A stretch of DNA of 64,000 nucleotides from Acidovorax soli (GCF_014207955.1 NZ_JACHLK010000013.1:62001-126000); one strand, 5' to 3'. Shown: positions 33,002-42,896, counted from the stretch's first letter. The notes: generated by a model from the sequence alone, not told the origin. Numbers and translations are program-made.

Positions 33002-36000
33002 ATGACGATGGCTTCCTCTGCCTCCACCCATCCCGCACGCTGGCAATTCTGGATCGACCGGGGGGGCACCTTCACCGACGTGGTGGGCAAGCGCCCCGAT
33101 GGCACGCTGGTCACGCACAAGCTCTTGTCCGAAAACCCCGAGCAGTACAAGGATGCGGCCGTGGCCGGCATCCGCCACCTGCTGGGCCTGGCGCCCGGCG
33201 AGGCCGTGACGCCGGCGCTGGTGGAATGCGTGAAGATGGGCACCACGGTGGCCACCAACGCGCTGCTCGAACGCAAGGGCGAGCCCACGCTGCTCATCAC
33301 CACCAAGGGCTTTCGCGATGCGCTGCGCATCGCCTACCAGAACCGGCCGCGCCTGTTCGACCGCCACATCGTGCTGCCCGAGCTGCTGTACAGCCGCGTG
33401 ATCGAGGCGCAGGAGCGCGTGGGCGCGCACGGCGAGGTGATCGAGGCGCTCGACGAGGCGCACCTCAAGGAACGCCTGTGGGCCGCCTACGACGCGGGCC
33501 TGCGCAGCGCGGCCGTGGTCTTCATGCACGGCTACCGCTACACCGCGCATGAGGAGGCGGCGGCCCGCATTGCGCGCGAGGCCGGCTTCACCCAGGTCAG
33601 CGCATCGCATGCCACCAGTCCCATGATGAAGCTGGTGAGCCGTGGCGACACCACGGTGGTCGATGCCTACCTCTCGCCCATCCTGCGCCGCTACGTGGAG
33701 CAGGTGGCTGGCGAGATGCCCGGTGTGCCGCTGTACTTCATGCAGTCCTCGGGCGGGCTGACCGATGCCCATGCCTTCCAGGGCAAGGACGCGATCCTGT
33801 CCGGCCCGGCCGGCGGCATCGTGGGCATGGCGCGCACGGCGGGCCTGGCCGGGCACCAGCGCGTGATCGGCTTCGACATGGGCGGCACGTCGACCGATGT
33901 GAGCCACTATGCGGGCGAGTTCGAGCGCGAGTTCGAGACCCAGGTGGCCGGCGTGCGCATGCGCGCGCCCATGATGAGCATCCACACCGTGGCGGCGGGC
34001 GGGGGCTCCATCCTCGGCTTCGACGGCGCACGCTTTCGCGTGGGGCCCGAGAGCGCGGGTGCCAACCCTGGCCCGGCCAGCTACCGCCGCGGCGGCCCGC
34101 TGGCCGTGACCGATGCGAACGTGATGGTGGGCAAGATCCAGCCCGCGCATTTTCCGCGCGTGTTCGGCCATGCGGCCAACGAGGCGCTGGACGGCGAGGC
34201 CGTGGCGCAGAAGTTCGCCGCGCTGTCAGAGCAGACCGGCCGTGCGGGCGAGGATGTGGCCCATGGCTTCATCCAGATCGCCGTGCAGCAGATGGCCAAT
34301 GCCATCAAGAAGATCTCGGTGGCGCGCGGCTACGACGTGACGCGCTACACCCTGCAGTGCTTTGGCGGTGCGGGCGGCCAGCATGCCTGCCTGGTGGCCG
34401 ACGCCCTGGGCATGACGCGCGTGTTCGTGCACCCGCTGGCGGGCGTGCTCAGCGCCTACGGCATGGGCCTGGCGGACCAGAACGTGATCCGCGAACAGGC
34501 CGTGGAGCGCAAGCTTGCCCCCGAGGCATTGGCCGAGATCGAGGCCGTGCTGGAGCGCCTGGCCACGGCGGCGCGCGCCGAACTGGAGCAGCAGGCGGGA
34601 GATGGCACCGCCACGGTGCACCGGCGCGTGCATGTGCGCTACGAGGGCAGCGACTCTGCGCTCATCGTCCCGTTCGGCGATGTGGTGGCCATCACCGCAG
34701 GCTTCGAATCCGCGTACCGCCAGCGCTTTGCCTTTCTGATGCAGGGCAAGGGCCTGGTGGTGGAGGCGGTCTCGGTCGAGGCCGTGGTTGCCGGCGATGC
34801 CGCCCTGGAGCCGCGCCATGCGCTGCAGGCCGCGCGCGAAGTGCCGCGCCGCAGCACGGTGCGCATGTACACCGGCGGCACCGACGGCGTGCCGGCCTGG
34901 CACGATGCTGCCCTGGTGGTGCGCGAGGATCTGCGCCCGGGCGATGTGATCCCCGGCCCGGCCATCATCGCCGAGAAGAATGCCACCACCATCGTCGAGC
35001 CCGGCTGGGAGGCGCAGCTCACCGAGCTCGACCACCTGCTGCTGGAGCGCCGCGTGGCACGTGCCGTGCAGCACGCTGTGGGCACCACGGTGGACCCGGT
35101 GCTGCTCGAAGTGTTCAACAACCTGTTCATGAACATCGCCGAGCAGATGGGCCTGCAGCTGCAGAACACGGCCTACTCGGTGAACATCAAGGAGCGCCTC
35201 GATTTCAGCTGCGCGCTGTTCGATGCCGAGGGCAACCTGATTGCCAACGCGCCTCACATGCCGGTGCACCTGGGCTCCATGGGCGAGAGCATCAAGACCG
35301 TGATCCGGGACAACGCGGGCCGCATGCAGCCCGGCGACGTGTTCGTGCTCAATGACCCCTACCACGGCGGCACCCACCTGCCCGACATCACGGTGATCAC
35401 GCCGGTCTACATCGGCGAGGAGGCTGCGCCCACCTTCTACGTGGGCAGCCGCGGCCACCATGCGGATGTGGGCGGCATCACGCCGGGCTCCATGCCACCG
35501 TTCTCCACGCGCATCGAGGAAGAGGGCGTGCAGATCAACAACGTGAAGCTGGTCGAGCGCGGGGTGCTGCGCGAGGCCGCAATGGTCGCGCTGCTGGAGA
35601 GCGGCGAATACCCCTCGCGCAACCCCCAGCAGAACATGGCCGACCTGCGCGCGCAGATCGCCGCCAACGAAAAGGGCCAGCAGGAGCTGCGCCGCATGGT
35701 CGGCGAGTTCGGCCTCGATGTCGTGCAGGCCTACATGCGCCACGTGCAGGACAACGCCGAGGAGTCGGTGCGCCGCGTGATCACGCGCCTCAAGGACGGG
35801 CAGTTCACCCTGCCGCTGGACAACGGCTCGCAGATCAGCGTGGCCGTGCGCGTGGACGCGGCGAACCGCAGCGCCGAGATCGACTTCACCGGCACCAGCG
35901 CGCAGCAGACGCACAACTTCAACGCCCCCACGGCGGTGTGCATGGCAGCGGTGCTCTACGTGTTCCGCACCCTGGTGCAGGACGACATCCCGCTCAACGC

Positions 36001-36652
36001 GGGCTGCCTGAAGCCGCTCAAGGTCATCATCCCGCAGGGCTCCATGCTCAACCCCAACCCGCCGGCCTCGGTGGTGGCGGGCAACGTCGAGACCTCGACC
36101 TGCATCACCAACGCCATCTACGGCGCGCTGGGCCTGATGGCGGCGGGGCAGTGCACCATGAACAACTTCACTTTCGGCAGCGAGCGCTACCAGTACTACG
36201 AGACCATCTCGGGCGGCAGCGGTGCGGGCGGCGTGTGGGATGCTGCGGGCGCGCTGGTGGATGGCTTTGCGGGCACGGGCGTGGTGCAGTGCCACATGAC
36301 CAACTCGCGCCTCACGGACCCCGAGGTGCTGGAGTTCCGCTTCCCGGTGCGGCTCGAAGGCTACGAAATCCGCAAGGGCTCGGGCGGGGCCGGGCGCTGG
36401 GCGGGCGGCGATGGCGGTGTGCGCCGCGTGCGCTTCCTGGAGCCCATGACGGCCAGCATCCTCTCCAACGGCCGCCACCATGGTGCCTTCGGCATGGCAG
36501 GGGGCTCACCCGGTGCGGTGGGCATCAACAAGGTGGTGCGCGCCGATGGCCGCGTGGAGCAACTGGACCACATAGGCCAGGCGCAGATGCAGCCGGGCGA
36601 TGTGTTCGAGATCCACACGCCCGGGGGCGGCGGCTTCGGCTCCGTTGCCTGA
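33002..36652 (+). CDS. Single-chain hydantoinase/5-oxoprolinase (HyuA-HyuB fusion)
   Basis: 1216 residues from MTMASSASTHPARWQFW. The N-terminal half (HyuA type) has the ATP-binding loops DRGGTFTDVV, GFDMGGTSTDVS and AAGGGSILGFDG. The second half, from ~700 (HyuB type), has NTAYSVNIKERLDFSCALFD, then NDPYHGGTHLPDITV and SRGHHADVGGITPGSMPPFS. This is the layout of ATP-dependent 5-oxoprolinase (5-oxoproline to glutamate), often two chains in bacteria. N-methylhydantoinase or a related cyclic-amide activity is also possible. It follows the MarR-like gene and faces the TRAP transporter, suggesting uptake and opening of a cyclic amide. A GC-rich palindrome after the stop (36659-36681) separates it from mnhG. 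Confidence 0.9.
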   Translation: MTMASSASTHPARWQFWIDRGGTFTDVVGKRPDGTLVTHKLLSENPEQYKDAAVAGIRHLLGLAPGEAVTPALVECVKMGTTVATNALLERKGEPTLLITTKGFRDALRIAYQNRPRLFDRHIVLPELLYSRVIEAQERVGAHGEVIEALDEAHLKERLWAAYDAGLRSAAVVFMHGYRYTAHEEAAARIAREAGFTQVSASHATSPMMKLVSRGDTTVVDAYLSPILRRYVEQVAGEMPGVPLYFMQSSGGLTDAHAFQGKDAILSGPAGGIVGMARTAGLAGHQRVIGFDMGGTSTDVSHYAGEFEREFETQVAGVRMRAPMMSIHTVAAGGGSILGFDGARFRVGPESAGANPGPASYRRGGPLAVTDANVMVGKIQPAHFPRVFGHAANEALDGEAVAQKFAALSEQTGRAGEDVAHGFIQIAVQQMANAIKKISVARGYDVTRYTLQCFGGAGGQHACLVADALGMTRVFVHPLAGVLSAYGMGLADQNVIREQAVERKLAPEALAEIEAVLERLATAARAELEQQAGDGTATVHRRVHVRYEGSDSALIVPFGDVVAITAGFESAYRQRFAFLMQGKGLVVEAVSVEAVVAGDAALEPRHALQAAREVPRRSTVRMYTGGTDGVPAWHDAALVVREDLRPGDVIPGPAIIAEKNATTIVEPGWEAQLTELDHLLLERRVARAVQHAVGTTVDPVLLEVFNNLFMNIAEQMGLQLQNTAYSVNIKERLDFSCALFDAEGNLIANAPHMPVHLGSMGESIKTVIRDNAGRMQPGDVFVLNDPYHGGTHLPDITVITPVYIGEEAAPTFYVGSRGHHADVGGITPGSMPPFSTRIEEEGVQINNVKLVERGVLREAAMVALLESGEYPSRNPQQNMADLRAQIAANEKGQQELRRMVGEFGLDVVQAYMRHVQDNAEESVRRVITRLKDGQFTLPLDNGSQISVAVRVDAANRSAEIDFTGTSAQQTHNFNAPTAVCMAAVLYVFRTLVQDDIPLNAGCLKPLKVIIPQGSMLNPNPPASVVAGNVETSTCITNAIYGALGLMAAGQCTMNNFTFGSERYQYYETISGGSGAGGVWDAAGALVDGFAGTGVVQCHMTNSRLTDPEVLEFRFPVRLEGYEIRKGSGGAGRWAGGDGGVRRVRFLEPMTASILSNGRHHGAFGMAGGSPGAVGINKVVRADGRVEQLDHIGQAQMQPGDVFEIHTPGGGGFGSVA

Positions 36653-36658
36653 GGGTTC

Positions 36659-36681
36659 AGGCCCGCGCGCCGCGCGGGCCT
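36659..36681. terminator. GC-rich palindrome between convergent oxoprolinase and mnhG genes
   Basis: AGGCCCGCGC-GCC-GCGCGGGCCT is a nearly perfect 23-bp inverted repeat in the 36-bp gap between two convergent genes. There is no T run, so strength as an intrinsic terminator is uncertain; its position suggests a shared bidirectional role. Confidence 0.5.
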
Positions 36682-36688
36682 GGCCGCA

Positions 36689-37069
36689 TCAAAGGTCCTT
36701 GCGGCCCTCGGGGGCGGGGCCGCTCAGGCTGGGCGGCACGCCGGGCTGGCCTGCCTGGCGCGCGCGGAACAGCGCCGCGCGCATGAGGAAGATCGAGGTC
36801 ACGGGCACCGTGATGGCCACGAAGCCCGCGATCAGCAGGGCATGCAGCGCCAGGCTGCCGTCGACCACCGAGAAATAGACCACCGTGGCATGCATGATGC
36901 ACCAGCAGCCCATGGTCGCGGCGATGGATGGGGCGTGCAGGCGCTCGAAGAAGCTGCGCAGGCGCAGCAGGCCGAGCGAGCCCAGGAGCGCCATGCCCGC
37001 GCCCAGCAGCACCAGCAGGGCGACCACGATCTCCAGCCACAGGGGCAGGGCGGTGGTGGCGCCGTTCAT
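36689..37069 (-). CDS. mnhG: Na+(K+)/H+ antiporter subunit G (MnhG/PhaG)
   Basis: 126 residues with three membrane helices (LEIVVALLVLLGAGMALLGS; MHATVVYFSVVDGSLALHAL; IAGFVAITVPVTSIFLMRAA). The loop LGLLRLRSFFERLHAPSIAA is the MnhG hallmark. It is the last gene of the mnhA/B-C-D-E-F-G operon and overlaps mnhF by 4 bp. The polar tail after residue ~105 is probably cytoplasmic. Confidence 0.92.
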   Translation of the reverse strand: MNGATTALPLWLEIVVALLVLLGAGMALLGSLGLLRLRSFFERLHAPSIAATMGCWCIMHATVVYFSVVDGSLALHALLIAGFVAITVPVTSIFLMRAALFRARQAGQPGVPPSLSGPAPEGRKDL

Positions 37070-37344
37070 TCGATCACCTCGCCGCGCAGCAGGAACTTGG
37101 CCATGGCCACCGAGCCCACGAAGCTGAACAGCGCCAGCAGCAGCGCCGCCTCGAAGTAGTTCTTGCTGCCGTACAGCAGGCCCAGCACCAGCATGAGCAG
37201 CATGCCGTTGAGGTACATGCAGTCCAATGCGAGCACGCGGTCCTGGGCCGAGGGACCCTTGAGCAGGCGCGCCAGTGCGCAGCCCATGGCCAGTACCAAC
37301 ATGAACAGGGCCGCAGGCAGCGCCCAGGAGAGGATGGGGGTCAT
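37066..37344 (-). CDS. mnhF: Na+(K+)/H+ antiporter subunit F (MnhF/PhaF)
   Basis: 92 residues with three membrane helices. LARLLKGPSAQDRVLALDCM is the family motif, followed by YGSKNYFEAALLLALFSFVG. It starts MTPILSWALPAAL within the mnhE stop (ATGA overlap). A small subunit needed for assembly of the Mrp/Pha complex. Confidence 0.92.
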   Translation of the reverse strand: MTPILSWALPAALFMLVLAMGCALARLLKGPSAQDRVLALDCMYLNGMLLMLVLGLLYGSKNYFEAALLLALFSFVGSVAMAKFLLRGEVIE

Positions 37345-37835
37345 GATTCGAATATCTCCATCAGGGGGCGCTCGTAGCGCCGCTTGATCTGTGCGGCGAT
37401 GGCGTCGGCATCGTCCACTTCCAGCACATGCAGCATCAGCATGCTGCGGTCCACCGACAGCTCGGCCCAGGCCGTGCCGGGGGCGATGCTCACGATGATG
37501 GCCAGTACCGCCAGGGCGTTGGCGTCGCGCAGCTCCAGCGGGATCTGCACGAAGCCCGAGGGGTGGCGCCTGCGGCCCGGGGCCAGCAGCAGGCGCGCCA
37601 CCGCAATGTTGGACTGCACGGTGTCGCCCATCACCGTGAGGGCCAGGCGCAGCACTGCGCCCGGCGCACGGATGCGCACGGGCAGGGGGCGCAGGCCGGC
37701 CGTGAGCAGCGGTATGGCCAGCGCCAGAACGCCACCCAGCACGAAGTTGCCGGCGCTCAGCGAGCGGTTGAGCAGCAGCCACAGCGCGAGCAGCGCCAGC
37801 GACAGCATGGGGGCGGGGAGGATGCGCTTGATCAT
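37341..37835 (-). CDS. mnhE: Na+(K+)/H+ antiporter subunit E (MnhE/PhaE)
   Basis: 164 residues. Two or three membrane helices at the N terminus (LSLALLALWLLLNRSLSAGN; FVLGGVLALAIPLLTAG) precede the conserved cytosolic part (DTVQSNIAVARLLL, then ANALAVLAIIVSIAPGTAWA, ELSVD). It overlaps mnhD by one base and mnhF by four. Confidence 0.92.
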   Translation of the reverse strand: MIKRILPAPMLSLALLALWLLLNRSLSAGNFVLGGVLALAIPLLTAGLRPLPVRIRAPGAVLRLALTVMGDTVQSNIAVARLLLAPGRRRHPSGFVQIPLELRDANALAVLAIIVSIAPGTAWAELSVDRSMLMLHVLEVDDADAIAAQIKRRYERPLMEIFES

Positions 37836-39556
37836 CACTGCGGCCTTCCGTTGGCGCCCGGTGCGGTGCCGGGCGAGTTGGGCACGGGTCTGGCCGACAT
37901 CACGGCCTGCACATAGGTGCCGGGGGCGTGCAGCGCATCGGCCGTGGCCTGGGTGTAGCGCATCACGGCACCGGCCTGCCAGGCCAGCAGCGCGCAGCCC
38001 GTGAGCAGCAGGGCAATGGGCAGGCCCTCGAGCACCAGCAGCTTGGGTGCGGCGCGGTCGTGCGAGGCCCAGAAGTGGCGGATGCCGGCGCGCGTGAGCG
38101 CAATCAGCGCCAAGAGGCCCGTGCCCACCATCAGCGCGAGCAGTGCCCAGCCGCCAGAGCCCAGTACGAAGCCGCCCGAGGACCCGAGGCCCAGCGGGTT
38201 GAGCAGGGCGTGGATCATCGCGAACTTGCCCACGAAGCCCGGTAGCGGCGGCAGCCCGGCGATCACCAGGGTGCAGGCCAGGAAGGCCAGGCCCAGGAAG
38301 GCCACGGCCGCCGGGATGACCTGGCCGATCAGCACCTCTTCCTTCTCGTCCAGGTTCAGGCCCTGGGTGTGCACCAGGTCGGCGGCGAGAAAGGGCGCGT
38401 CGTCGGTCTGCTCGTGTGGCGCCAGGCTGGCGCCATCGTTGCGCCAGCGCTCGATCAGGTCGGTCAGCAGGAACATCGCGCTCACGGCCAGGGTGGAGCC
38501 CAGCAGGTAGTACAGCAGGCCGGCCGTGAGCAGGTTCTGCCCGAAGCCCAGCGCCGCGAGCAGCGTGCCCGAGGACAGGATGGCGGCATAGCCCGCCAGG
38601 TGCCCCAGGCGCTGGGAGCCCAGCATGCCCAGGGCGCCGAAGCACATGGTCACCAGGCCCGCACCCACGATCCACTGGCTGCCGAACTGGGCCGAGTCGC
38701 CCGCACCGCTGCTGAACATCAGTGTCCACAGCCTGAGGATGCTGTAGACCCCCACCTTGGTCATGAGCGCGAACAACGCACCCACCGGCGCCGTGGCCGC
38801 GCTGTAGGCCGGCACCAGCCAGAAGTTGAGCGGCCAGACGGCGGCCTTGATGAGGAAGGCCACGGCGAGGATGCCCGCACCCGCGTGCAGCAGGCCGCGG
38901 TCGGACGGGTCGATGCCCGCGATGCCGCGCGCCAGGTCGGCCATGTTCAGCGTGCCGGTGATGCCGTAGAGCATGGACACGCCGATCAGGAACAGCGACG
39001 AGGCCGCCAGGTTGATGGCGATGTAGTGCAGCCCCGCGGCCACACGTGGGCGCCCCGAGCCATGCAGCAGCAGGCCGTAGGAGGCCGCCAGCATGATCTC
39101 GAAGAACACGAACAGGTTGAACAGGTCGGCCGTGAGGAAGGCACCCGACAGGCCCATGAGCTGGAACTGGAACAGCGGATGGAAATGCACCCCCGCCTTG
39201 TGCCAGCGCGCGGCGGAGAACAGCACCGTGGCCAAGGCCACTGTGCTGGCCAGCACCAGCATCATGGCCGAGAGGCGATCGAGCGCCAGCACGATGCCGA
39301 AGGGTGCGGGCCAGTTGCCGGGCAGGTACACCCCCAGGCTGGTCTGCACGCCGGGCTGCTTGGCCTGCACCAGCAGCAGCACGGCCACCACCAGGCCGAG
39401 GAAGGTGGAGACCACGTTCATGGCCACCTTGGTGCGCTGGCGTTCTTCGCGCAGCAGCAGCATGAGCCCGGCCGTGAGCATGGGCAGCGCGATGGGCGCC
39501 AGGATCAGGTGGGGCATGAGCAGCGCCGTCACGCGCGCGGTGAAATCGCCCGTCAT
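37835..39556 (-). CDS. mnhD: Na+(K+)/H+ antiporter subunit D (MnhD/PhaD)
   Basis: 573 residues from MTGDFTARVTALL, with ~14 membrane helices. It is related to the proton-pumping subunits of complex I (NuoM/N). Motifs include TADLFNLFVFFEIMLAASYG and LIKAAVWPLNFWLVPAYSAA, with the buried Lys and Glu of the proton path. With MnhA it probably carries the antiport reaction. The ATG overlaps the mnhC stop. Confidence 0.94.
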   Translation of the reverse strand: MTGDFTARVTALLMPHLILAPIALPMLTAGLMLLLREERQRTKVAMNVVSTFLGLVVAVLLLVQAKQPGVQTSLGVYLPGNWPAPFGIVLALDRLSAMMLVLASTVALATVLFSAARWHKAGVHFHPLFQFQLMGLSGAFLTADLFNLFVFFEIMLAASYGLLLHGSGRPRVAAGLHYIAINLAASSLFLIGVSMLYGITGTLNMADLARGIAGIDPSDRGLLHAGAGILAVAFLIKAAVWPLNFWLVPAYSAATAPVGALFALMTKVGVYSILRLWTLMFSSGAGDSAQFGSQWIVGAGLVTMCFGALGMLGSQRLGHLAGYAAILSSGTLLAALGFGQNLLTAGLLYYLLGSTLAVSAMFLLTDLIERWRNDGASLAPHEQTDDAPFLAADLVHTQGLNLDEKEEVLIGQVIPAAVAFLGLAFLACTLVIAGLPPLPGFVGKFAMIHALLNPLGLGSSGGFVLGSGGWALLALMVGTGLLALIALTRAGIRHFWASHDRAAPKLLVLEGLPIALLLTGCALLAWQAGAVMRYTQATADALHAPGTYVQAVMSARPVPNSPGTAPGANGRPQ

Positions 39557-39918
39557 GGCAGCTCCTGCCCGTCCTGGCCCTTGGTGCCGTCCACATGGTC
39601 GGTGCCCGACATGCCACGCGAGGCCAGCAGCACCACGAGGAACAGCGCCGTCATGGCGAAGCCGATCACGATGGCCGTGAGCGTGAGCGCCTGGGGCATG
39701 GGGTCGGCATAGTGCTGCAGGTCCTGCGGCAGGCCTTGCTGCAGCACGGGCTCCTTGTCGATGGCCAGGCCCAGCCGGCCCATGCTGAAGATGAACAGGT
39801 TCACGGCATACGACAGCAATGCCAGGCCCATGATGACCTGGAAGGTGCGGGGGCGCAGCAGCAGCCACACGCCGGAGCCGGTGAGGATGCCGATGGCCAG
39901 GGCGAGTATCAGTTCCAT
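39553..39918 (-). CDS. mnhC: Na+(K+)/H+ antiporter subunit C (MnhC/PhaC)
   Basis: 121 residues from MELILALAIGILTGSGVWLL, a NuoK-like protein with three membrane helices. FQVIMGLALLSYAVNLFIFS and the block ADPMPQALTLTAIVIGFAMT are diagnostic. It overlaps the mnhA/B stop by one base and mnhD by four. The long open frame upstream overlies mnhA/B. Confidence 0.94.
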   Translation of the reverse strand: MELILALAIGILTGSGVWLLLRPRTFQVIMGLALLSYAVNLFIFSMGRLGLAIDKEPVLQQGLPQDLQHYADPMPQALTLTAIVIGFAMTALFLVVLLASRGMSGTDHVDGTKGQDGQELP

Positions 39919-42896
39919 CAGCGGATTCCTCCTGTGTTGTTGTGGATGGGGGTTGCCGCCAGCGCGGCCAGGGCGACGGCCTGCTCCTCCTGCGCCTCCT
40001 CGGCGGCGCGGGCGTTGAAGCGGTGGCTGCGCACCGACTGGTGGGCGATGGCCGTGAGGATCAGCAGGGTGGAGCCCACGACCAGCGTGAACACCCCGAT
40101 GTCGAAGAACAGGGCGCTGGCCACGTGGATCTCGCCCACCACGGGCAGGTGCAGGTGGGCCGTGTGGCTGGTGAGGAAGGGGTAGCCCCAGAACAGGGCG
40201 CCCAGGCCCGTGGCCAGCGCGGTCAAGAGGCCAGTGCCGATCCAGCGGCGCGGGTACAGCGGCAGGTGGGCTTCGACCCAGGAGGTGCCCGACACCATGT
40301 ACTGCAGCACCAGGGCCACCGAGAACACCAGGCCGGCCACGAAGCCGCCACCGGGCTCGTTGTGCCCGCGCATGAAGAGGTAGACCGCCACCATGGTCGC
40401 AAAGGGCAGCAGCAGGCGCACCAGCACGGCGGGCACCATGAGGTAGCCCACGGCGGTGTCTGCGGTCTGGCGCGGGTTGGCCAGGTCGGTGGCCACGTCG
40501 GCGGGCACGGCGCGCTGCTGCGGTGGCAGGTCCATCACCTCGCGCGCCGGGCGGAAGCGCCGCAGCAGCGCATACACCGTGAGCGCCACGATGCCCAGCA
40601 CCACGATCTCGCCGAAGGTGTCGAAGCCGCGGAAGTCCACCAGCATCACGTTGACCACGTTGGTGCCGCCGCCCTCGCTGAGCGCGCGCTCCAGGAAGAA
40701 GGTGGAGGTGCTCTCGGGGAAGGGCCGGCTCATCATGGCGAAGGACAGCAGCGCCATGCCGGTGCCCGCGAGCAGGGCCAGGGCCATGTCGCGGTAGCGG
40801 CGCAGCTGCGTGCGGCGCGCCTGCGACAGCGTGGGCACGCGCAGGCTCTCGTCGCGCCGCGGCAGCCAGCGCAGGCCCAGCAGGATGAGGATGGTGGTCA
40901 CCACCTCCACCACGATCTGTGTGAGTGCCAGGTCGGGTGCCGAGAACCACAGGAAGGTCAGGCAGGTGCACAGCCCCGCGCCGCCCAGCAGGGTGAGCGC
41001 GGCCAGCCGGTGGTACTTGGCCTGCCAGGCGGCGGCCACGGCGCACAGCGCGCCCAGCAGCCAGAGCAGCGCGAACGCGGGCGACAGCGGCAGCTGCTCG
41101 CGCGTGCCGCTGGGCAGCCCGCGCACCCACAGCGGCAGCGTGCCGGCCACCAGGGCCGCGACCACCAGCCACAGCATCTGCCACTGCAGCCGCCCGGTGC
41201 CCAGCAGGCGCCGGCCGTTGCGCCCGGCCAGCGACAGGCGCGCCAGGGTCCCGTCGAACAGGCGCTGGCCGCTGATGTGGTGCATGAGCGGGGGGGCGTC
41301 GAGCGCGCCGCGTGCGCGCAGCCAGCGCAGCAGCAGGTACAGCGCCACGCCGCCCGCCAGGGCCACCAGGCTCATCACAAAGGGGGTATTGAAACCGTGC
41401 CAGACCGCCAGGCTGTAGGTGGGCAGTTCGCCTCCGACGACGGGCCGTGCGGCGGCCTGCAGCACCGCGCCCACGGACCAGGCCGGCAGCATGCCCACCA
41501 CCAGGCAGGCCAGCACCAGCAACTCGACCGGCACGCGCATCCAGTGCGGGGGCTCGTGCGGCGTGTGCGGCAGGTCGGTGGCGGGCGGGCCGAAGAAGAC
41601 GTCCGCGATGAAGCGCAGCGAGTAGGCCACGCTGAAGATGCCGGCCACCGTGGCGGCCACGGGCAGCAGCACTTCGAGCCAGGGCACGGTGTTCACGAAC
41701 ACCGTCTCGGCGAAGAACATTTCCTTGGACAGAAAGCCGTTGAGCAGTGGCACGCCGGCCATGGCGGCGCTGGCCACCATGGCCAGCGTGCCGGTAATGG
41801 GCATCATGCGCCACAGGCCCGAGAGGCGGCGGATATCGCGCGTGCCGCTTTCATGGTCCACGATGCCGGCGGCCATGAACAGCGAGGCCTTGAAGGTCGC
41901 GTGGTTCATGATGTGGAAGACCGCCGCCACGGCCGCCAGCGGGCTGTTCAGGCCCAGGAGCAAGGTGATGAGGCCCAGGTGCGAGATGGTGGAGTAGGCC
42001 AGCAGCCCCTTGAGGTCGTGCTGGAACATGGCCGCATAGCCACCGACCAGCAGCGTGCACAGGCCCGCGCCACCCACCAGCCAGAACCACTGCTCCGTGC
42101 CCGCGAGGGCCGGCCACAGCCGCGCCAGCAGGAAGACGCCGGCCTTGACCATGGTGGCCGAGTGCAGGTAGGCGGATACCGGCGTGGGCGCGGCCATGGC
42201 ATTGGGCAGCCAGAACTGGAAGGGGAACTGCGCGCTCTTGGTGAAGGCGCCCAGCAGCACCAGCACCAGCGCCGTGAGGTACAGCGGATGCGCTTGGATT
42301 AGGGTGCCTGCGGCGAGCACATGGTCCAGGTCGTAGCTGCCCACGATGTGGCCCAGCACCAGCATGCCGGCCAGCATGCACAGCCCGCCCGTGCCCGTGA
42401 CGGTGAGTGCCATGCGTGCGCCGCGCCGCGCATCCTTGCGGTGGTGCCAGTAGCCGATGAGCAAAAAGGAGAACAGGCTGGTTAGCTCCCAGAACAGCGC
42501 GATCTGGATGATGTTGCCCGAGAGCACCACGCCCACCATGGCGCCCATGAAGGCCAGGAAGAAGGCGAAGAAGCGCGGCACGGGGTCGGCCGCCGACATG
42601 TAGTAGCGCGCATACAGCACCACCAGCGAGCCCACGCCCAGCACCAGCATGCAGAACATCCAGGCAAAGCCATCGAGGCGCAGCACCAGGTTCAGGCCCA
42701 GCGCGGGCAGCCAGGTGATCTCCTGGCGCAGCACTTCGCCCCCGGCTATCTGGGGAAAGTACAGCGCGGCCTGCACCGTGCAGAACAGGGCGATGAGCCC
42801 GGCCAGCGTGGACTCGGTGTTGCGTGCGTTGGTGGGCAGGACCGCCGCCAGGAGGCTGCCGATGAAGGGGAGGAGGATGAGGGTGATCAGGGGCAT
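39918..42896 (-). CDS. mnhA: Fused Na+(K+)/H+ antiporter subunits A and B (MnhAB/PhaAB)
   Basis: 992 residues. Residues ~1-780 are MnhA, a NuoL-like pump with ~20 membrane helices (FFAFFLAFMGAMVGVVLSGN; LHSATMVKAGVFLLARLWPA; MNHATFKASLFMAAGIVDHE). The C-terminal ~150 residues are MnhB: MRGHNEPGGGFVAGLVFSVA, then FFDIGVFTLVVGSTLLI. This fusion is known for Pha-type systems of proteobacteria. The six-gene operon (AB-C-D-E-F-G) should exchange Na+ or K+ for H+ and serve alkaline or salt tolerance. Confidence 0.95.
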   Translation of the reverse strand: MPLITLILLPFIGSLLAAVLPTNARNTESTLAGLIALFCTVQAALYFPQIAGGEVLRQEITWLPALGLNLVLRLDGFAWMFCMLVLGVGSLVVLYARYYMSAADPVPRFFAFFLAFMGAMVGVVLSGNIIQIALFWELTSLFSFLLIGYWHHRKDARRGARMALTVTGTGGLCMLAGMLVLGHIVGSYDLDHVLAAGTLIQAHPLYLTALVLVLLGAFTKSAQFPFQFWLPNAMAAPTPVSAYLHSATMVKAGVFLLARLWPALAGTEQWFWLVGGAGLCTLLVGGYAAMFQHDLKGLLAYSTISHLGLITLLLGLNSPLAAVAAVFHIMNHATFKASLFMAAGIVDHESGTRDIRRLSGLWRMMPITGTLAMVASAAMAGVPLLNGFLSKEMFFAETVFVNTVPWLEVLLPVAATVAGIFSVAYSLRFIADVFFGPPATDLPHTPHEPPHWMRVPVELLVLACLVVGMLPAWSVGAVLQAAARPVVGGELPTYSLAVWHGFNTPFVMSLVALAGGVALYLLLRWLRARGALDAPPLMHHISGQRLFDGTLARLSLAGRNGRRLLGTGRLQWQMLWLVVAALVAGTLPLWVRGLPSGTREQLPLSPAFALLWLLGALCAVAAAWQAKYHRLAALTLLGGAGLCTCLTFLWFSAPDLALTQIVVEVVTTILILLGLRWLPRRDESLRVPTLSQARRTQLRRYRDMALALLAGTGMALLSFAMMSRPFPESTSTFFLERALSEGGGTNVVNVMLVDFRGFDTFGEIVVLGIVALTVYALLRRFRPAREVMDLPPQQRAVPADVATDLANPRQTADTAVGYLMVPAVLVRLLLPFATMVAVYLFMRGHNEPGGGFVAGLVFSVALVLQYMVSGTSWVEAHLPLYPRRWIGTGLLTALATGLGALFWGYPFLTSHTAHLHLPVVGEIHVASALFFDIGVFTLVVGSTLLILTAIAHQSVRSHRFNARAAEEAQEEQAVALAALAATPIHNNTGGIR

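Noticed and set aside
34226..36481. 751-residue minus-strand frame opposite the oxoprolinase
   Set aside because: His/Arg/Val-rich shadow of a well-supported gene; no recognisable motif.
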